A DNA stretch of 64,000 nucleotides from Cubamyces lactineus. Lineage: Eukaryota; Basidiomycota; Agaricomycetes; Polyporales; Polyporaceae. A program made the position numbers and the translations under genes. The notes beneath the pieces were generated by a model. The model did no database searches. It worked only from the letters and a program-made list of their open reading frames with translations, and was not told the origin of the DNA. Positions 11,976 through 23,852 of the stretch are shown piece after piece; position 1 is the stretch's first letter, and the number at the start of each line of letters is the position of its first letter. The DNA lies in the NCBI GenBank assembly GCA_022376465.1, contig JACDTU010000029.1, positions 62,001-126,000 on the forward strand, given 5' to 3'.

Positions 11976-13890
11976 ATGGCGATGGAGATACAGGCTCGCA
12001 GCAATGTGCGGGTTCTCGACCAGCGTGTGTCCCTGTCTCTTTCTTTCTCCCTCCCTCTCTGTATGCATAAACCTTCGCTAACGATTTGCAGCATACTCAC
12101 ACTGAACGATGATGTCCTTACGATCATCATTGAGGAGGTTCTCGCAAGTGGCGCTCTTCTACATTTCTCGATGACTTGCAAGTATCTACGACAATGCTCT
12201 ATGCCTACGCTTTTTCGGACGTCCGTTGTGACTCAAAAGGTACCCCTGTCGGAAAAGCCCCTCCTCCGTTCACTACGACATCACGTACAGTGAGTGTGGA
12301 ATGACTTGCTTGATCCTCGAACTTCCGTAGGTCTGAGCTCGTAGTAGAAGCCTTACCCTTCGAGACGGGTGCCCCGACTGGAGTGCGGCGGCCTTTCGTC
12401 CATCTCAATGGGACCCTGACACCCGTCCCCTTTTGCGTTACACCCAAGACCCACTCCTCTGCGGTATCTATGATGGTGCTATCCTTGGGGACGCGCTGAG
12501 GGCAATGCCTAACTTGCGTTCAGTAACCGCCATGTGTAAATTCGAGGCGAACCATGGTTTACCGTGGCACGTCATCCGGGCGATACTCACCGTCCCCCAC
12601 TTGCACCAATTCACTTGCCACGGATACCTCTTCTCCCCTAGGGCAGTGCCGTCTGAACAACTCGTGCTTGACTCCCAAACGCAGCTCACATCGTTTCGAT
12701 ATATGTTGGACACTTACCGTCCTATGCCGCGGTCTCACGAGCCCGAGAAGGACGCACTAGCTGTCGTCCTGAAAACCCACAATCAGACGCTGGAGCAGCT
12801 TTGGATGCCAACCGAGTCGATCCCGTACCAGCCTATGCTACACCTCAAGTGGCCGTTCTTGGGCGATCTGCGGCTGCGTGGCGAATTTCATGGGTCCAGC
12901 CAACTCATTCATGTGCTAGGCAACATGCCCAAACTTCGTCTTGTGAAGCTTGACTTCGCTCTTCCGCGTGGGGCACATCCGCTACCTATCTGGCCCGAGC
13001 ATATTGTTGCAGACTATTCGTGGCCGGAGCTCGAAGACTTACAGGTATCATTCCCTTGCGCAGATGATCAACTGTATATCCGTCTCCCATCCACTCTCCG
13101 GCGCCTGTCACTACGCTTCTTCCCGCATCGAGCCGTTCATAGTTGGTGCACACAGTGGAGGATAGATTGGCAATTTCCATCTCCCAATGCCGGACAGTTG
13201 TTATGCATCTTGCGACGCGTTCGAAGTTCCCACCTTGAACACCTCGAAATAGAGTACTATCAAGATGACGATGAGGAGCAGTTGCTTCAGGAGATCGTTT
13301 CGGCGTTTCCGACTCTCACGTCGTTGAAGATACTTCGTTACCGCCAACAGCAGTCTGCAGGGTTCGATGTGGTGAAGCAAATTTCACCCACGTTCGTCTG
13401 TTCTGAGGATGTTGACACTCTTTCATAGGAGAGGTTCGCTGAGATACTCAGGCCCCTAGGTTCTTTGTGCGAACTGTCGCTACATCTCGATCATGAAACC
13501 ACCCCTTACCTCGTCGTAGAAATAAGGACAGCTATTCTTATGTTGCCCAGGAACGCAATCGCCGCATTCTCACGTACTCTCCGCAACACTGCCGACGTGC
13601 TCGCACATTCCCTCGGATCGTCTGTCAAGCTGGTGAAGTTTTTACAACCGTTGGGTGCCAACCGCCACGCATGGGCTGTTTACAGGATCATCCGTGACGA
13701 GCACGACTCGCCTCCGCGTGCCGAGTACGATCCGCTTTTGACAGTACGTATACTCCGACCCCTCTGGCCGTTGGCTGTCTTCGTAACCTCACAGATGCAA
13801 CTTATCGCATTTTAGCTCGGAGAGGAATACTTCAAGCAGTCAGTAGTGCAGCCGCCTCCGTCTGGTCCTGCCGAATATTGGCGACGGTAG
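11976..13890 (+). CDS. F-box / leucine-rich protein, paralogue 4
   Basis: Exons 11976-12289, 12345-13371, 13429-13743 and 13816-13890 give 576 residues. The F-box reads LNDDVLTIIIEEVLASGALL, and the body has HGLPWHVIRAIL and LGDLRLRGEF. The intron before 13429 ends in TAG, so unspliced reading stops there; splicing restores the family order. The start ATG was chosen because the upstream frame has no ATG, but a small intron before the F-box is possible. From about 12160 to 13165, including the first intron, the DNA is almost the same as the inverted paralogue 5. Outside that tract the two diverge clearly. Presumed SCF adaptor; target unknown. Confidence 0.75.
12160..13165 (+). repeat. Inverted near-identical tract shared with F-box paralogue 5
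   Basis: By eye there are only about a dozen differences from 24585-25580 (reverse strand) over 1 kb. The intron is included. Identity drops sharply at both ends. Confidence 0.75.
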
Positions 13891-14647
13891 TAGTAGTGGA
13901 GAATTCATCTACCCGCAACTTCACGACCTGTTGTGTCGCTGGGTACCGGCGCTACCATTTGGCCGTACAACCTGTGCGTGTAACGTTGAAACCCACTGTT
14001 TACCCAGGCTCTCTCGCACCGTGTATGACAGCATCCAGCTGCTTTGAGGAAGCTTTGTGAGTATTCTCAAAGAGCATATAAGACTAGGGTCCCATGCAAA
14101 TACTAACACTTGAACTCCGAGCGTTCGAGTCTTGATTTATTTTGACCGATCCATGTCGTCGTGAAACGCAACGTCATTCCACCATGGTTTGTGGGCTCGT
14201 CTCACCTTAACACTATTCCCTGTGCATACCAATCTACCACCAATCTCAGCTTGCTGTACGCACTAATTCTTCGACAAACCTGGCGCATCCTAGAATCCCA
14301 TCCTTCACCGCGCTCGTGCAGTCACGGGCTCCATCACAGCCTTCTTTGTGGTGTTCGCTCCCGCAAGCCGAGGTTTTCGGCAGAATAGCTGTCTTTACAA
14401 CGGCCAGCGGTGTTCAGCAGACGCGTTGTCCTCTAAGAGATGTCGCGTTATAGCGCCATGGTCTCCACCGACAATTTCCCGCTCCGGGTTGATGCTAAGC
14501 TAGACTACTCTTCTGCGTCGCCACGTCCCGTCGCCGTGCCCGAAGAAGAGGCATTTGCTCGGCGCAACGTGTCACTCGTTCTCGGACCCCACCTCCCGTC
14601 GTCCTACAAGTACGGGGGCTAGGACGGGATGGTGTCTTCAGCCAAAG
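13891..14647. other. Intergenic; promoter region of the CBM1 gene
   Basis: No gene is seen. The part from about 14310 is homologous to 8560-8898 upstream of the CBM1 pseudogene, which points to conserved regulatory sequence or simply shared origin. No TATA box is evident. Confidence 0.5.
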
Positions 14648-15570
14648 ATGATTTCTTTCGCCACCTTGTCGATTGTTGGTACGCTTTTCCTCGCCTCGAG
14701 CGCCACTGCTCAGTCTACTGCTCCGCAGTACGGTCAGGTATGCTAGTCTCCGTTCAACATCACCGCAGCCTCACCGTACTCATGCATACGACTAGTGCGG
14801 TGGTCAAGGTTGGACGGGAGCAACCACATGTCCAGACGGCTGGACATGCACGGTGTCCAACCCATACTACTCTCAGTGTCTTCCGGGAGCCGCATCGAGT
14901 ACGCCAACCGTCCCCACGGGCCCTAGCAGCGGGAGCGGCACTCCTACGTCTACATCCACTGCACCTGGCAGCCTCCCCACACTTTCCCCTGGCAACTCGT
15001 TCATTCGCGCGGTGGTATGTCACTACGTATACCATCCGACCATGTGACCTTGTCTGAATAAACACCTCTTGTGACGACAGGAGGACCCGAACTTCCACCA
15101 ATACCTCCGCTCCGAGGTCATCAATACCGCTGGTGATGCGGTCCTTGGCGACTATACGACCGCTGCGCAGTTCCAGATTGTCGACGGGCAGCTCGTCCAG
15201 CTCGTGCCAGATGGCTCCAAGCTGTACGCCGTTGTTGAGGCTCGTACGGACCCGTCTGTCATGAAGTTGAAAATGTCGTGGTCGACCACTCCAGCCAGCG
15301 GTGACAACGCGGGCACCTTCCAATGGTCCGGAGACACCGTCGAATGGTCCATCCCTACCATCCAGCGGCCGCAGCTCAATGTGGGTTCCTGCCCCCCCTC
15401 GCAATTTACGCCTTACTGACAGAACGATCGCTCAGGCGTGGTTGGTCTGTCCCGACGCAGATGGCAACAAGGACGTCTACATTAACTTGGGCCCGTATGA
15501 CTACAACACCCCACCGGGTTGCGCGGACGAGACGATCCACGCGTACACGGGTGCGACGCCGACGCCTTGA
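14648..15570 (+). CDS. Secreted CBM1 (cellulose-binding) protein with an uncharacterised C-terminal domain
   Basis: Four exons (14648-14737, 14796-15014, 15081-15380, 15436-15570) encode 247 residues. Residues 1 to about 22 are a signal peptide ([20 protein letters not shown]). Then comes a complete fungal-type CBM1: [23 protein letters not shown] and [10 protein letters not shown], with the usual cysteines and aromatic face for binding crystalline cellulose. A Ser/Thr/Pro/Gly linker of about 45 residues follows. The last 145 residues form a domain that starts near [13 protein letters not shown] and contains [14 protein letters not shown] do not recognise it as a known glycoside hydrolase, esterase or LPMO, so the activity is unknown. 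The protein would act outside the cell on plant cell wall. A pseudogene copy lies at 8899-9400. Confidence 0.85.
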
Positions 15571-16189
15571 GAGCATCCATCGAAACCATGTGCTATGTCT
15601 GGAAGACTCCCGGCAGTTAGTCTTTTGTTGTAGTACATCCCACGGAGGGACAAAATGGCATACTCGTGTCCGTCATCGTCACCGCCATCTGCCGCGCACC
15701 ATGGACAATTCGCTAAGCATTGGACCGGCCATAGCTGAGTCGAAACTGATGTTTTGTCGCGTTGCGCGGTCAGGCGCTTCCGGCATGATGGCTTATGGGC
15801 GTTCTCGGCGGCACTTCGGTTGAACCCGGTCTGCAATTTAAGCTTGTCAAACGGCAATTGCAACATATCCGACCCAGGAACATCGAGCCGTGTGCTCTCC
15901 GCTACATATCCAGACCGCTCACCGCTCAATCTAACAGATTTCTCACTCCATTGGCAAGGCTCGGGATAAGAAGCGAGCCTGCAGGCCTGAAGCGCCGCAG
16001 CTGCCAGCGATAGCGTCGGGATTGGCTTCATGCATGCCTGGACGCGGATGTCGTGGACAAGCCCCCAAAGCGCCTTCCACAGCGTTGACCTCCACTTCCT
16101 CGACCCCCGCTCGTCCTTCTGGTGTCTTGTGGTGTTCTGCCCTCGCGAAACGCGGGCGACATGTTCGGTGAGCTTCTCGAGTCGTTGCA
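15571..16189. other. Intergenic between the CBM1 gene and the hydrolase
   Basis: A 229-codon open frame crosses this stretch on the minus strand. It has no recognisable family, runs antisense into the last CBM1 exon and looks incidental. Nothing else is seen. Confidence 0.45.
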
Positions 16190-18099
16190 ATGCATCACAC
16201 TAACGCCGTTCATCCGTCACGCCGCATAGGGCTCAGTATCATTCATATCGCACTCTGTGCACTATGTGCCATGACGTGGCGATGGCTGCGCGCGCGGCGT
16301 CGTGGCAGAGTGCCCTTTGTTACGATACACGCGCCTCCGCATTCCGCTACGCTTCAGAAACGCGCCGGTAGAAAGACTGAACCCACGACGTCGCTCGTGC
16401 AACTCGTTCGCGACAAAGTGCCAGCGCTCGGCCCGGATGCGAGGTTTGACGGCGTTTGGTGGTTGCCAGGGTATATGAACTGCCGTGTTCCTGTCCGACG
16501 TTCTGAACGCTCATGGACCGCCCTTATTGCGGCCTTATTGGACAGCGGCCACGCGCAGACGATATACAGCACGATCGGGGACTTCAGCAAGGTAGACCCG
16601 GTTGTGTATGAGAGGCAAGCCATCGTCATCGTTCTTCCGCTCCACACTTGGACGATGCCTGCGCGATGATATTGACAAGGATATTGGTGTTTCAGGGTGT
16701 TCCTGCAACTACCGGATAAAGGTGCGCTCCGTAAGAGGAGCGGATGCAGTGAATGCTGACCACTCTCCCGCAGGCGTCGTCGCAGTCGATGTCGCCCCGC
16801 CGCTCACCAGCCACCCGATATCAGGGTCAGAGGACGTGCTGCTTGTGGCGCACGGTCTCACCGGGGGTTCCCACGAAGCATATGTCCGCGCAGTACTCGC
16901 GAGGGTCACCCAGAGCAGGGACATTGGTGGACTGGGCCTCCGGGCGGTCGTGCTCAATTTCCGCGGTTGCAACGGAAGTCCGCTAGCCACGCCTCGGCTC
17001 TACCACGTACGTCGCTGCGACCCAGCCTGAGGTCCTCCTTATGGCCCTCGGCGACGCGCCAAACTGACTGACCGTCGCGCGTTAGGCGGGCTCATCAGAC
17101 GACATCAGGCACGTCGTCCTGTGGATATGCCACACCTTTCCCGAATGTCGGATATATGGCTTGGGTGAGTGGGGGGCGCCGCCCGGCAAGCTTTGATCAG
17201 CGTTGTCAATTTAGAGGAATTGGGTGCAGGCTTCTCCCTTGGCGGGAACATTCTCACCAAGTATGCTGGCGAGGAGGGCGACGCGTGCCCATTACAGGGT
17301 CTGGTCACACTCGCGAACCCATGGAATTTTGTCGAGGGCAGCAGGCACATGCTGCGCAGCCCTGCGTGTCGATACGTCTACCGGTACGCGCTGGGCGGCG
17401 CACTACGCCAGCTCCTCCATGTTCACCGGAAGGTTTTCTTGGACGCTGCGAAGTTGCCGTTATCTCGCCAGTTGCTAGAAGACATCTTACGTTGGCCAAG
17501 GATTACGCTTGGCCAGTACGACACCTTCGTACAGGCGCCCATGTTTGGCTTCAAGTCGAGCACGGACTACTACGAGTACTGCACCTCATCAAGGCTCGCA
17601 CCCGATATCAGAGTTCCACTCTTGGCTATCAACAGCCTTGATGACCCGGTCGTGTCCACGGCGAGTCTACCCTTTGAGCAGGTAAGTGGTTTTGTTGGCA
17701 TTGCCGTGGCGCACTATCGCGGAAGGGAACTGACCGTTGTCTGTCAGATACCCGACAGCCCCTGGTTGGTGCTTGCTGTCACGCAAACGGGCGGCCATCT
17801 AGGGTGGTATGCACGCGGCGCTGACGGTCGGATCTCGCGGTGGTTTGTGGAGCCGGTAGCACAGTTCCTGGCAGCTCTCATGGAGGTGAGTCCCTGCCCT
17901 ATGTCTCGTGCTAGAAGAGGCTACTGACGAGCTGTAGTACGGTGCGGAGGACCGTCGAAAGCCGCGCGGCGTAGATGACGGCGCCGGGTTTGTTATGGAT
18001 TGTCAGCGAGATGACGTTGGCTTCAGGCAGCTCTCTCTCGAAGAATCCGAGCTTGTCGTGAGCGGCGCCGGAGAATCGAAGCTGTTCACGGGATGGTAG
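16190..18099 (+). CDS. Alpha/beta hydrolase of the EMB8/YheT/ABHD1-3 family
   Basis: Eight exons (16190-16470, 16546-16614, 16696-16721, 16774-17006, 17086-17164, 17230-17681, 17748-17885, 17938-18099) join to 479 residues. There is a hydrophobic N-terminal segment (about residues 12-28, probable membrane anchor). Then come the family hallmark WLPGGHAQT, the oxyanion region VAHGLTGGSHE, NFRGCNGSP, the nucleophile elbow GFSLGGNILTKY, the acid in INSLDDPVV and the catalytic His in GGHLGW. Members act as esterases or acyltransferases on lipid substrates; in yeast the related Eeb1/Eht1 make ethyl esters. The second intron appears to use a GC donor (16615-16616), because only that splice restores the family sequence between VVYER and LPDKG. 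Exon 3 is only 26 bases long. Confidence 0.85.
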
Positions 18100-19234
18100 G
18101 AACAGACATGTTGGAACAACTTACTGGCACGGAACATCAGAGTTCTCACCACGAGCTGACAAGCATCACATTGGAACATGAACACATAGAACTTGGTGCC
18201 GAACGATATAAAGCACTGCTTGTGTTCTCCGTGCTATGGCTAACTCCACTGAGTGTAGGAGCGGGTAAATGTGTTCCGTCGGAGAGTGAGCGAAGTCCGC
18301 GCCGATCCCTCTTGGGTAGGTTGTTTCGAGCCTACCGGTGCAGGAGAATTGCCCTTCTCCTCGAACTCGAGGCGCACACGAGACATGTATGAAAGCCAGT
18401 TCCGTGCAGAGATTGGTGAACGATGTTGCCTGAAATAGTACTCGACGTTACCCGTCGTTGGGCGCGATGTTCCGTCTTGCTGCCTCTTGCACCGCAACCA
18501 CCACCATGCCCCCTACCTCTTTCGACGTCCCTGTCAAATGCTCATCAGACTCGACTTGCTGCCTTCCATCTGAGCGGCGTCATCGTGCAGTGCAGTCTAA
18601 ACGCGACACGCCGTGAGCTGTGAGTAACGCGAGGGTTGCCACGTGCCCGAATATGACTACTTCTGCCGTCGCTTTCAGACCGCGTCTCCTGCTGGCCATG
18701 ACATTCGCTCGGCGGCGCGTCGTCATATTGGCGGACAAGAAGGCAAGTAGCATGGGACCAAGGGACCATGTGTCGCTGGGAACTTTCCCAAACGGACTGA
18801 CATGACAGATTGCCCTAGACTTTCCGACAAACCTTGCAACCCGTTCTTTCCACGCTCAGGTCGGTTCACAGTTGCCGTTGTCCCTTGTCGCGCGTTTTGC
18901 AATATCTTATATGTTTCCTCATCTCTTCGGCCTCCGCTTCGGCCATCGCGTCACATCCTCACCTCGCATTTCGCCCTCGCAGCCGCACGTCGACTGGTGC
19001 CCAGTGCCCGTCAACTGCGCACACGGCTCTTGTTGCTATCTCACACGTGGATATAATCTTGTTGGTTTAGAACCCTTCATCGGCCGACAGTCGGAGAGTT
19101 GTGGGGCCGGGGATCTCGCCCCTCTCCAAGGAAGATAAATTCGCAGACCTCAAAACAAGAGCCTGCGCTTGACACTGGCCCCCCGTAGAACGACGTATAC
19201 TGCCCATATTCGCTAGGGGATTACTCTGCACATC
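18100..19234. other. Intergenic between the hydrolase and the desaturase
   Basis: Only short frames are present. One (ending about 19138) encodes a Cys-rich stretch (DWCPVPVNCAHGSCCYL), but it has no signal peptide or convincing start. No gene is supported. Confidence 0.4.
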
Positions 19235-20999
19235 ATGCTCACAGACCTCAATGTCGCGCGGGACATCTCCTATTCTGAGGACGACCTCCCGGAGTTCACG
19301 CCAATGCCATGGTGAGCTCGCTTGGCATCTATTGCACGACCACACTGACCCCGGCGTCATGGAACAGGAAACTGCAAGAGATTCGCGCCGCCATTCCAGC
19401 GCATCTCTTCGTTCGAGACACTCGGAGGGGCCTGGCTTGGCTCGGAGTCGATCTCGTCATGGCAGCGTGTTGTTGGCAAGCGGCGCTGTTCATCGACCCG
19501 ACATTCACCAGAGATACTATGGTCGAGCGCCTGTCGCCACTTGGCGCTGAAGTAGCGCGCTGGATTTGCTGGTCTATCTAGTGAGTGCACCACGAATCCG
19601 TCATTGACCTTGAGTTCATCGCTACCTGCAGCTGGTGGTTCCAGGGCCTTATTTTCACCGGGATTTGGGTGATTGGTCATGAGGTACGGGTACGATCGAA
19701 GCGCATAGGCTACGCCGCTGATTGTGAACGGTCTCTAGTGTGGGCATAGTGCCTTCTCACCCAGCCAGAGAGTCTGCAATGTGCTCGGTTACGTGCGTGC
19801 CACTTTCCAGTTTACGAATTGCTACACGCCGCTAATTTCCTCCTAGGTCCTCCACACACTCTTGTGGACGCCGTATTTCAGCTGGAAGATTTCCCATCAC
19901 CGACACCACTGTGCCCATGCTTCGATGGAACGTGACGAAGTGTATGTACCGAAGACAAGAAGCGACCTGGGCATTCCGCCCAGTAGCGCAGAACCGATCG
20001 ACTACGATGAATACTTTGGCGACACACCGATATACACGCTCCTCATGCTCGTACGACAGCAATTATTGGCATTCCCAGCGTATCTACGTGAGTACATGTC
20101 TTTGTCTGAGGAACATGGCTTAGATCTTTGGCCTAGTCTGTAATGTGTCCGGCCAGAAGCATTATCCCAAGTGGACGAACCATTTCCACCGTGAGTCCCG
20201 TCCCCCCGGAGTCGCATTGCGTACTGATGCAGTACTTGCGAAACAGCGAACTCAGTCCTATTCTCGAAGCACCAGCGAAATGCTGTTCTAATCTCAAATG
20301 CGGGCATTCTCGCGATGATTGTTCTAACCCGGCAAGCCTGCTCGCTATGGGGTGCAATGACTGTGATCAAGTTCTACGGTGTTCCTTGGCTCTGCGTGAC
20401 CCATTGGTAGGCTGTTCTGATGCCTTATCTTCTTGCGCTCGCTAATGATAGGCTCTTCCGTGCCTACCCTGAGTAGGTTCATCATGATCACCTACCTACA
20501 CCATACAGACCCTGCCCTCCCCCACTATCGCCAACGGGAGTGGAATTTTCAACGTGGTGCCGCCGCCACCGTGGACCGTAACTTCTTGGGCTGGATGGGG
20601 AGGTTCTTTCTACACGACGTGGCGCACTATCACGTCATCCACCATTTCTTTCCGAAGATGCCGTTCTGTCAGTGCTCTCTCATACATGGCTGCACGAAGC
20701 TGACTACGCGCCGGATCATATAGACCATGGGGCGGAAGCGACGAAGTACCTGCGTGCCTTCATTGGCGAACACTACCATCACTCGGAGAAGCCCGTGTTC
20801 AAGGCTTTGTGGGACAATTACAACACCTGTCAATTCGTCGAGGACACAGGTGACGTTACCGTCTGATACAGTAGTGTACGAACCCTGACTGACTCGGGCG
20901 CGCACAGGCAATATCGTGTTTTACCGTGATCGGAAGGGGCACGCAGAAGTCAGGCCCGCGGCGAAGTACCGGACGGATGACCCCAGTTTGCAGTCTTGA
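19235..20999 (+). CDS. FAD2: Delta-12 (omega-6) fatty acid desaturase, FAD2 type
   Basis: Ten exons (19235-19311, 19368-19580, 19632-19683, 19739-19792, 19847-20087, 20137-20190, 20256-20406, 20477-20667, 20724-20849, 20908-20999) give 416 residues, typical for the family. All three di-iron histidine boxes are present: HECGH (formed across an exon junction), HHRHH and HVIHH. Other hallmarks are WTPYFSWKISHHRHH, ERDEVYVP, ITYLHHTDP and GWMGRFFLHDVAHYH. The enzyme sits in the endoplasmic reticulum membrane and inserts a double bond in oleate to give linoleate. A delta-15 or related specificity cannot be excluded from sequence. The start ATG is at MLTDLNVARDIS, the first in-frame Met before the conserved PEFTPMPW. 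Confidence 0.9.
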
Positions 21000-22407
21000 T
21001 CGTAAGCAGGTTTTGTCGGCGTGTATTATCTCCTCCTAGACTGTTGCCAGTGCCATGTATCACATAGAAGTCTTGCGCGGTGGAATCCCACCTACGTGAC
21101 GATCGAGTCAATGTTCCCCCAGCGGGAGCAAGGTTGTCTGATGCGGTGCCAGTCAGACAAGAATCGCCAATACCTGCTCGGGGCCCGGAGACATAGGTAC
21201 CGCGTTTGCCTCCGTTCCGACTGCAACGCGGTTTGCTGCGTATCACGGCCCACCTCTATGCGCCGTCTCACGAAGTGCCTTCCTAGTCTTAGCCCCATAT
21301 GGGAGGTATATTCCCCCGCGAGGTCTCCGGGTGCATTGTGTGTCCACAATCAGAAGGGCCTGTAGTCTTGGCCAGACCGTAAACGAGGCGCCACTGTCTG
21401 CGGCGTCCGAGTCGGTGTCGATGCTTTTGCAACAGGCGTTGACGGCGCAGGAACCTTGTACGTCCTGGGAAGCCTGCCATGGCCCATGGTGAGTGCCGAG
21501 ACCAAGGAGTATCGTTGTGCGACGCCAATCAGCCCCGGACGCTTACGCAGGTTGCTGCGACATCGCCGCTCACGTACGTGCTTCTGCGGACCTCTGAGAA
21601 GGGGTGAGCTAGAGCCCTCGTCGCTCGGAACCTGGGGCGAAGCGCATTCCGGATGCTTTACCGCTTGTTGGGACGTCGCCCAGAGGTAATAACCAACCCC
21701 TTTGACATCAGTTTGCCGTAAAGTGCGTCCCGCCAAGCGCATCCGCTCACGAGCACAAACGGAACTTATGGTCGTTGCCATCTATAGACCTTGCGACAGG
21801 AGATTGAACGTATTGTTCGGGTCGTCCGACAGCGCTGAAAGGCGCTCTCATCAGCCTTTAGTTGGTTCCACGCCGCTGCCTTGATTTCGAAGATCATACG
21901 GTAGAAGCGGCGCATGTGAGGCCGCATTGGATGGAGCTTATCCGACACGCTCGCGATTTGCGCATCGCGCCCTTCGATGGACCTGGGAACGCCGCTACCC
22001 CTTCATTAGACTCACGGGAGAAGCATGGGTGCAGGCGTGGCCATGAACATGACGGGCGCGGCTCCCCGGCGTCGTGCGAATATGAAGGGCTAGGCTCCTT
22101 GGACGGTTGGGGAGTGTCGCCCTCCGGCGGCATTTGCGCTGGCGATATTCAATATCGGGCGCACAACTCTCATGTCGTAAGGCGACTTCATCTCGGCTAT
22201 GGTCGGTTCCCGAGAGTGCCGGAAAGGGTGAAAGGTAGTGACCACGCGACGCGCACAAGTGAGCTGTACGAACCATTGGATACATATCGACAGAACTACA
22301 TAATCTGTGACCATACATCAATCTCTTTGGTGGGTAGGAAACAATCCTATTAGAAGCCATCCAACTAGAGCAGAAGGAAGATCGACGTACTGACACGCAG
22401 CGACGCG
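21000..22407. other. Intergenic between the desaturase and the small secreted protein
   Basis: Several open frames of 60-160 codons occur on both strands, overlapping each other, without recognisable domains or consistent splicing. No gene is supported. Confidence 0.4.
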
Positions 22408-22902
22408 CTAGTTGCCGGTGAAGTCGATGTCGAAGAAGGTGGTCTTAAGCCAGACACCATCGGGGGCCTCGGAGGCCCACCACACACCGTAGCATTCCGT
22501 GTTGTAGGTGCCAGGGGCGAGGTTATCGGTCAACCCGTAGATGAGCATGTCGTTCGTCGCGTTGTACGCCTTCGTTGCGTGGGGCACTGGAGTGTCCACG
22601 AGGAAATTCTCGGACATCGTAGGGCTGATGACAACCGCGTACAGGTCCGCATCGTCAGGAACGGTGACACCCGTCGTATCAATGAGGAACGTCTGGGGCA
22701 TGCCGTTGGGGAGAATGTCTGCGGGCGTGCAGGTAATGAACTCGTTGGAAGGGGTGCCGAGGCTACGAGCCAAGGGCCTTGGGGCAGCGCTAGATAATCT
22801 CTCGGATTAGCAGCCTGAGGAGAGCATGTCTGGCTATGAGGTGGCTTACAGAATGGTGACAGCCTGTGCGGCGATGGTAGCGAGGAAGGCTAGACGTGCC
22901 AT
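22408..22902 (-). CDS. Small secreted protein of unknown function
   Basis: Two minus-strand exons (22902-22850, 22789-22408) join in phase 2 to 144 residues. The first 17-18 residues (MARLAFLATIAAQAVTI) are a short signal peptide, then APRPLARSLGTPSN. The mature part has two cysteines (TCTP and TECYG) and repeated beta-strand-like stretches (QTFLIDTTGVTVP, DLYAVVISP, DMLIYGLT, GVWLKTTFFDIDF). I do not recognise the family. The TATA box 70 bp upstream and the secretion signal support a real gene. Fungal small secreted proteins of this size include cell-wall and effector-like proteins; nothing here allows a choice. Confidence 0.7.
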
Positions 22903-22970
22903 GGTACAGAAAGTGTTAGGTATGCAATGGTGAACTTGACACTGTCGGCCTCGATTCGATCGCAAGCCGT

Positions 22971-22976
22971 TTTATA
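22971..22976 (-). promoter_or_regulatory. TATA box of the small secreted protein gene
   Basis: TATAAA on the minus strand, about 70 bp before the ATG, in a GC-rich surround. Confidence 0.55.
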
Positions 22977-23852
22977 CTATACCCAGGCGCCTTGTGGTCA
23001 TCACACCGTACGCGACAAGAGGACGTCAAACGCACACTCTCTGAACCACTAAGCGAAGCTACTCAATAGCATCTCGGAAGACCCAATGCCGATCGGGCTT
23101 CATCCAGCAATGGCGCCGACAACCCCGAGGGCCAAAGGCAATTCTGCATCGTCTCATCAGTACTTCGGACAAATACAACGAGCCTCCCTCGACCTCGGTC
23201 GTCATGTTACATCCGCATTTGGTGATCGCGTGATCGGGACGGGTCGTTTGCATATTCAATGCTCGGAGAATATGGGCATTGGTGCGAGAGGCCAAGCCAA
23301 ACACCACGACATGAAAGACGGGTCTGTGTAACCGATGTGCGACATAGCTAGCGTACCTCATGCTCTGGAGCGGAATGCTGGTCGTAATCCCGGGCGGTCA
23401 AGATCAGGACAGTGCACGATGATTGCTTCAAACGGGAAGATGATCCGAGGCTGCAGTAAGAACTGAGTGTGCGCTGTGTAAGCTCAACGTGAAACTCACC
23501 GTGCTTATCGGGACACCAACTTCACACCGTGAGTGTCGCTGAGCACTCTTGAACTATACTGTCAGTCCCTGTAGGCACCTAGGAAGTAGGAGATCTACAA
23601 GACAAATGTTGCAACTGGCATTTGGGAGAATATCAATAGTATGGACTGTAGGTGTTAGGTATGAATAGGCTGCAAGAAAGAAAACCGCATGTAGCGCTCC
23701 GACGGCCAAACTCTCCAGATGCGCACCGGCGTCATAATCATGAGGAGAGAACCTTTGGTCCTACCCGCATTCTCTGTAGAGGCGTATACTCATAGAGTAC
23801 GCGCGTACGACAAGGAATCGAGGAACACGGGCAGGTAGGATCTCCTCCATCA
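22977..23852. other. Intergenic
   Basis: No gene is recognised between the secreted protein and F-box paralogue 5. Confidence 0.45.

Noticed and set aside
15501..16190. A 229-codon open frame on the minus strand between the CBM1 and hydrolase genes
   Set aside because: It has no recognisable domain or signal, overlaps the last CBM1 exon antisense and shows no supporting splice pattern; judged incidental.
18872..19138. Cys-rich short frame upstream of the desaturase
   Set aside because: Start is not ATG, no signal peptide, no known cysteine framework.
21000..22407. Several overlapping 60-160 codon frames
   Set aside because: No family, no consistent exon structure, frames on both strands.
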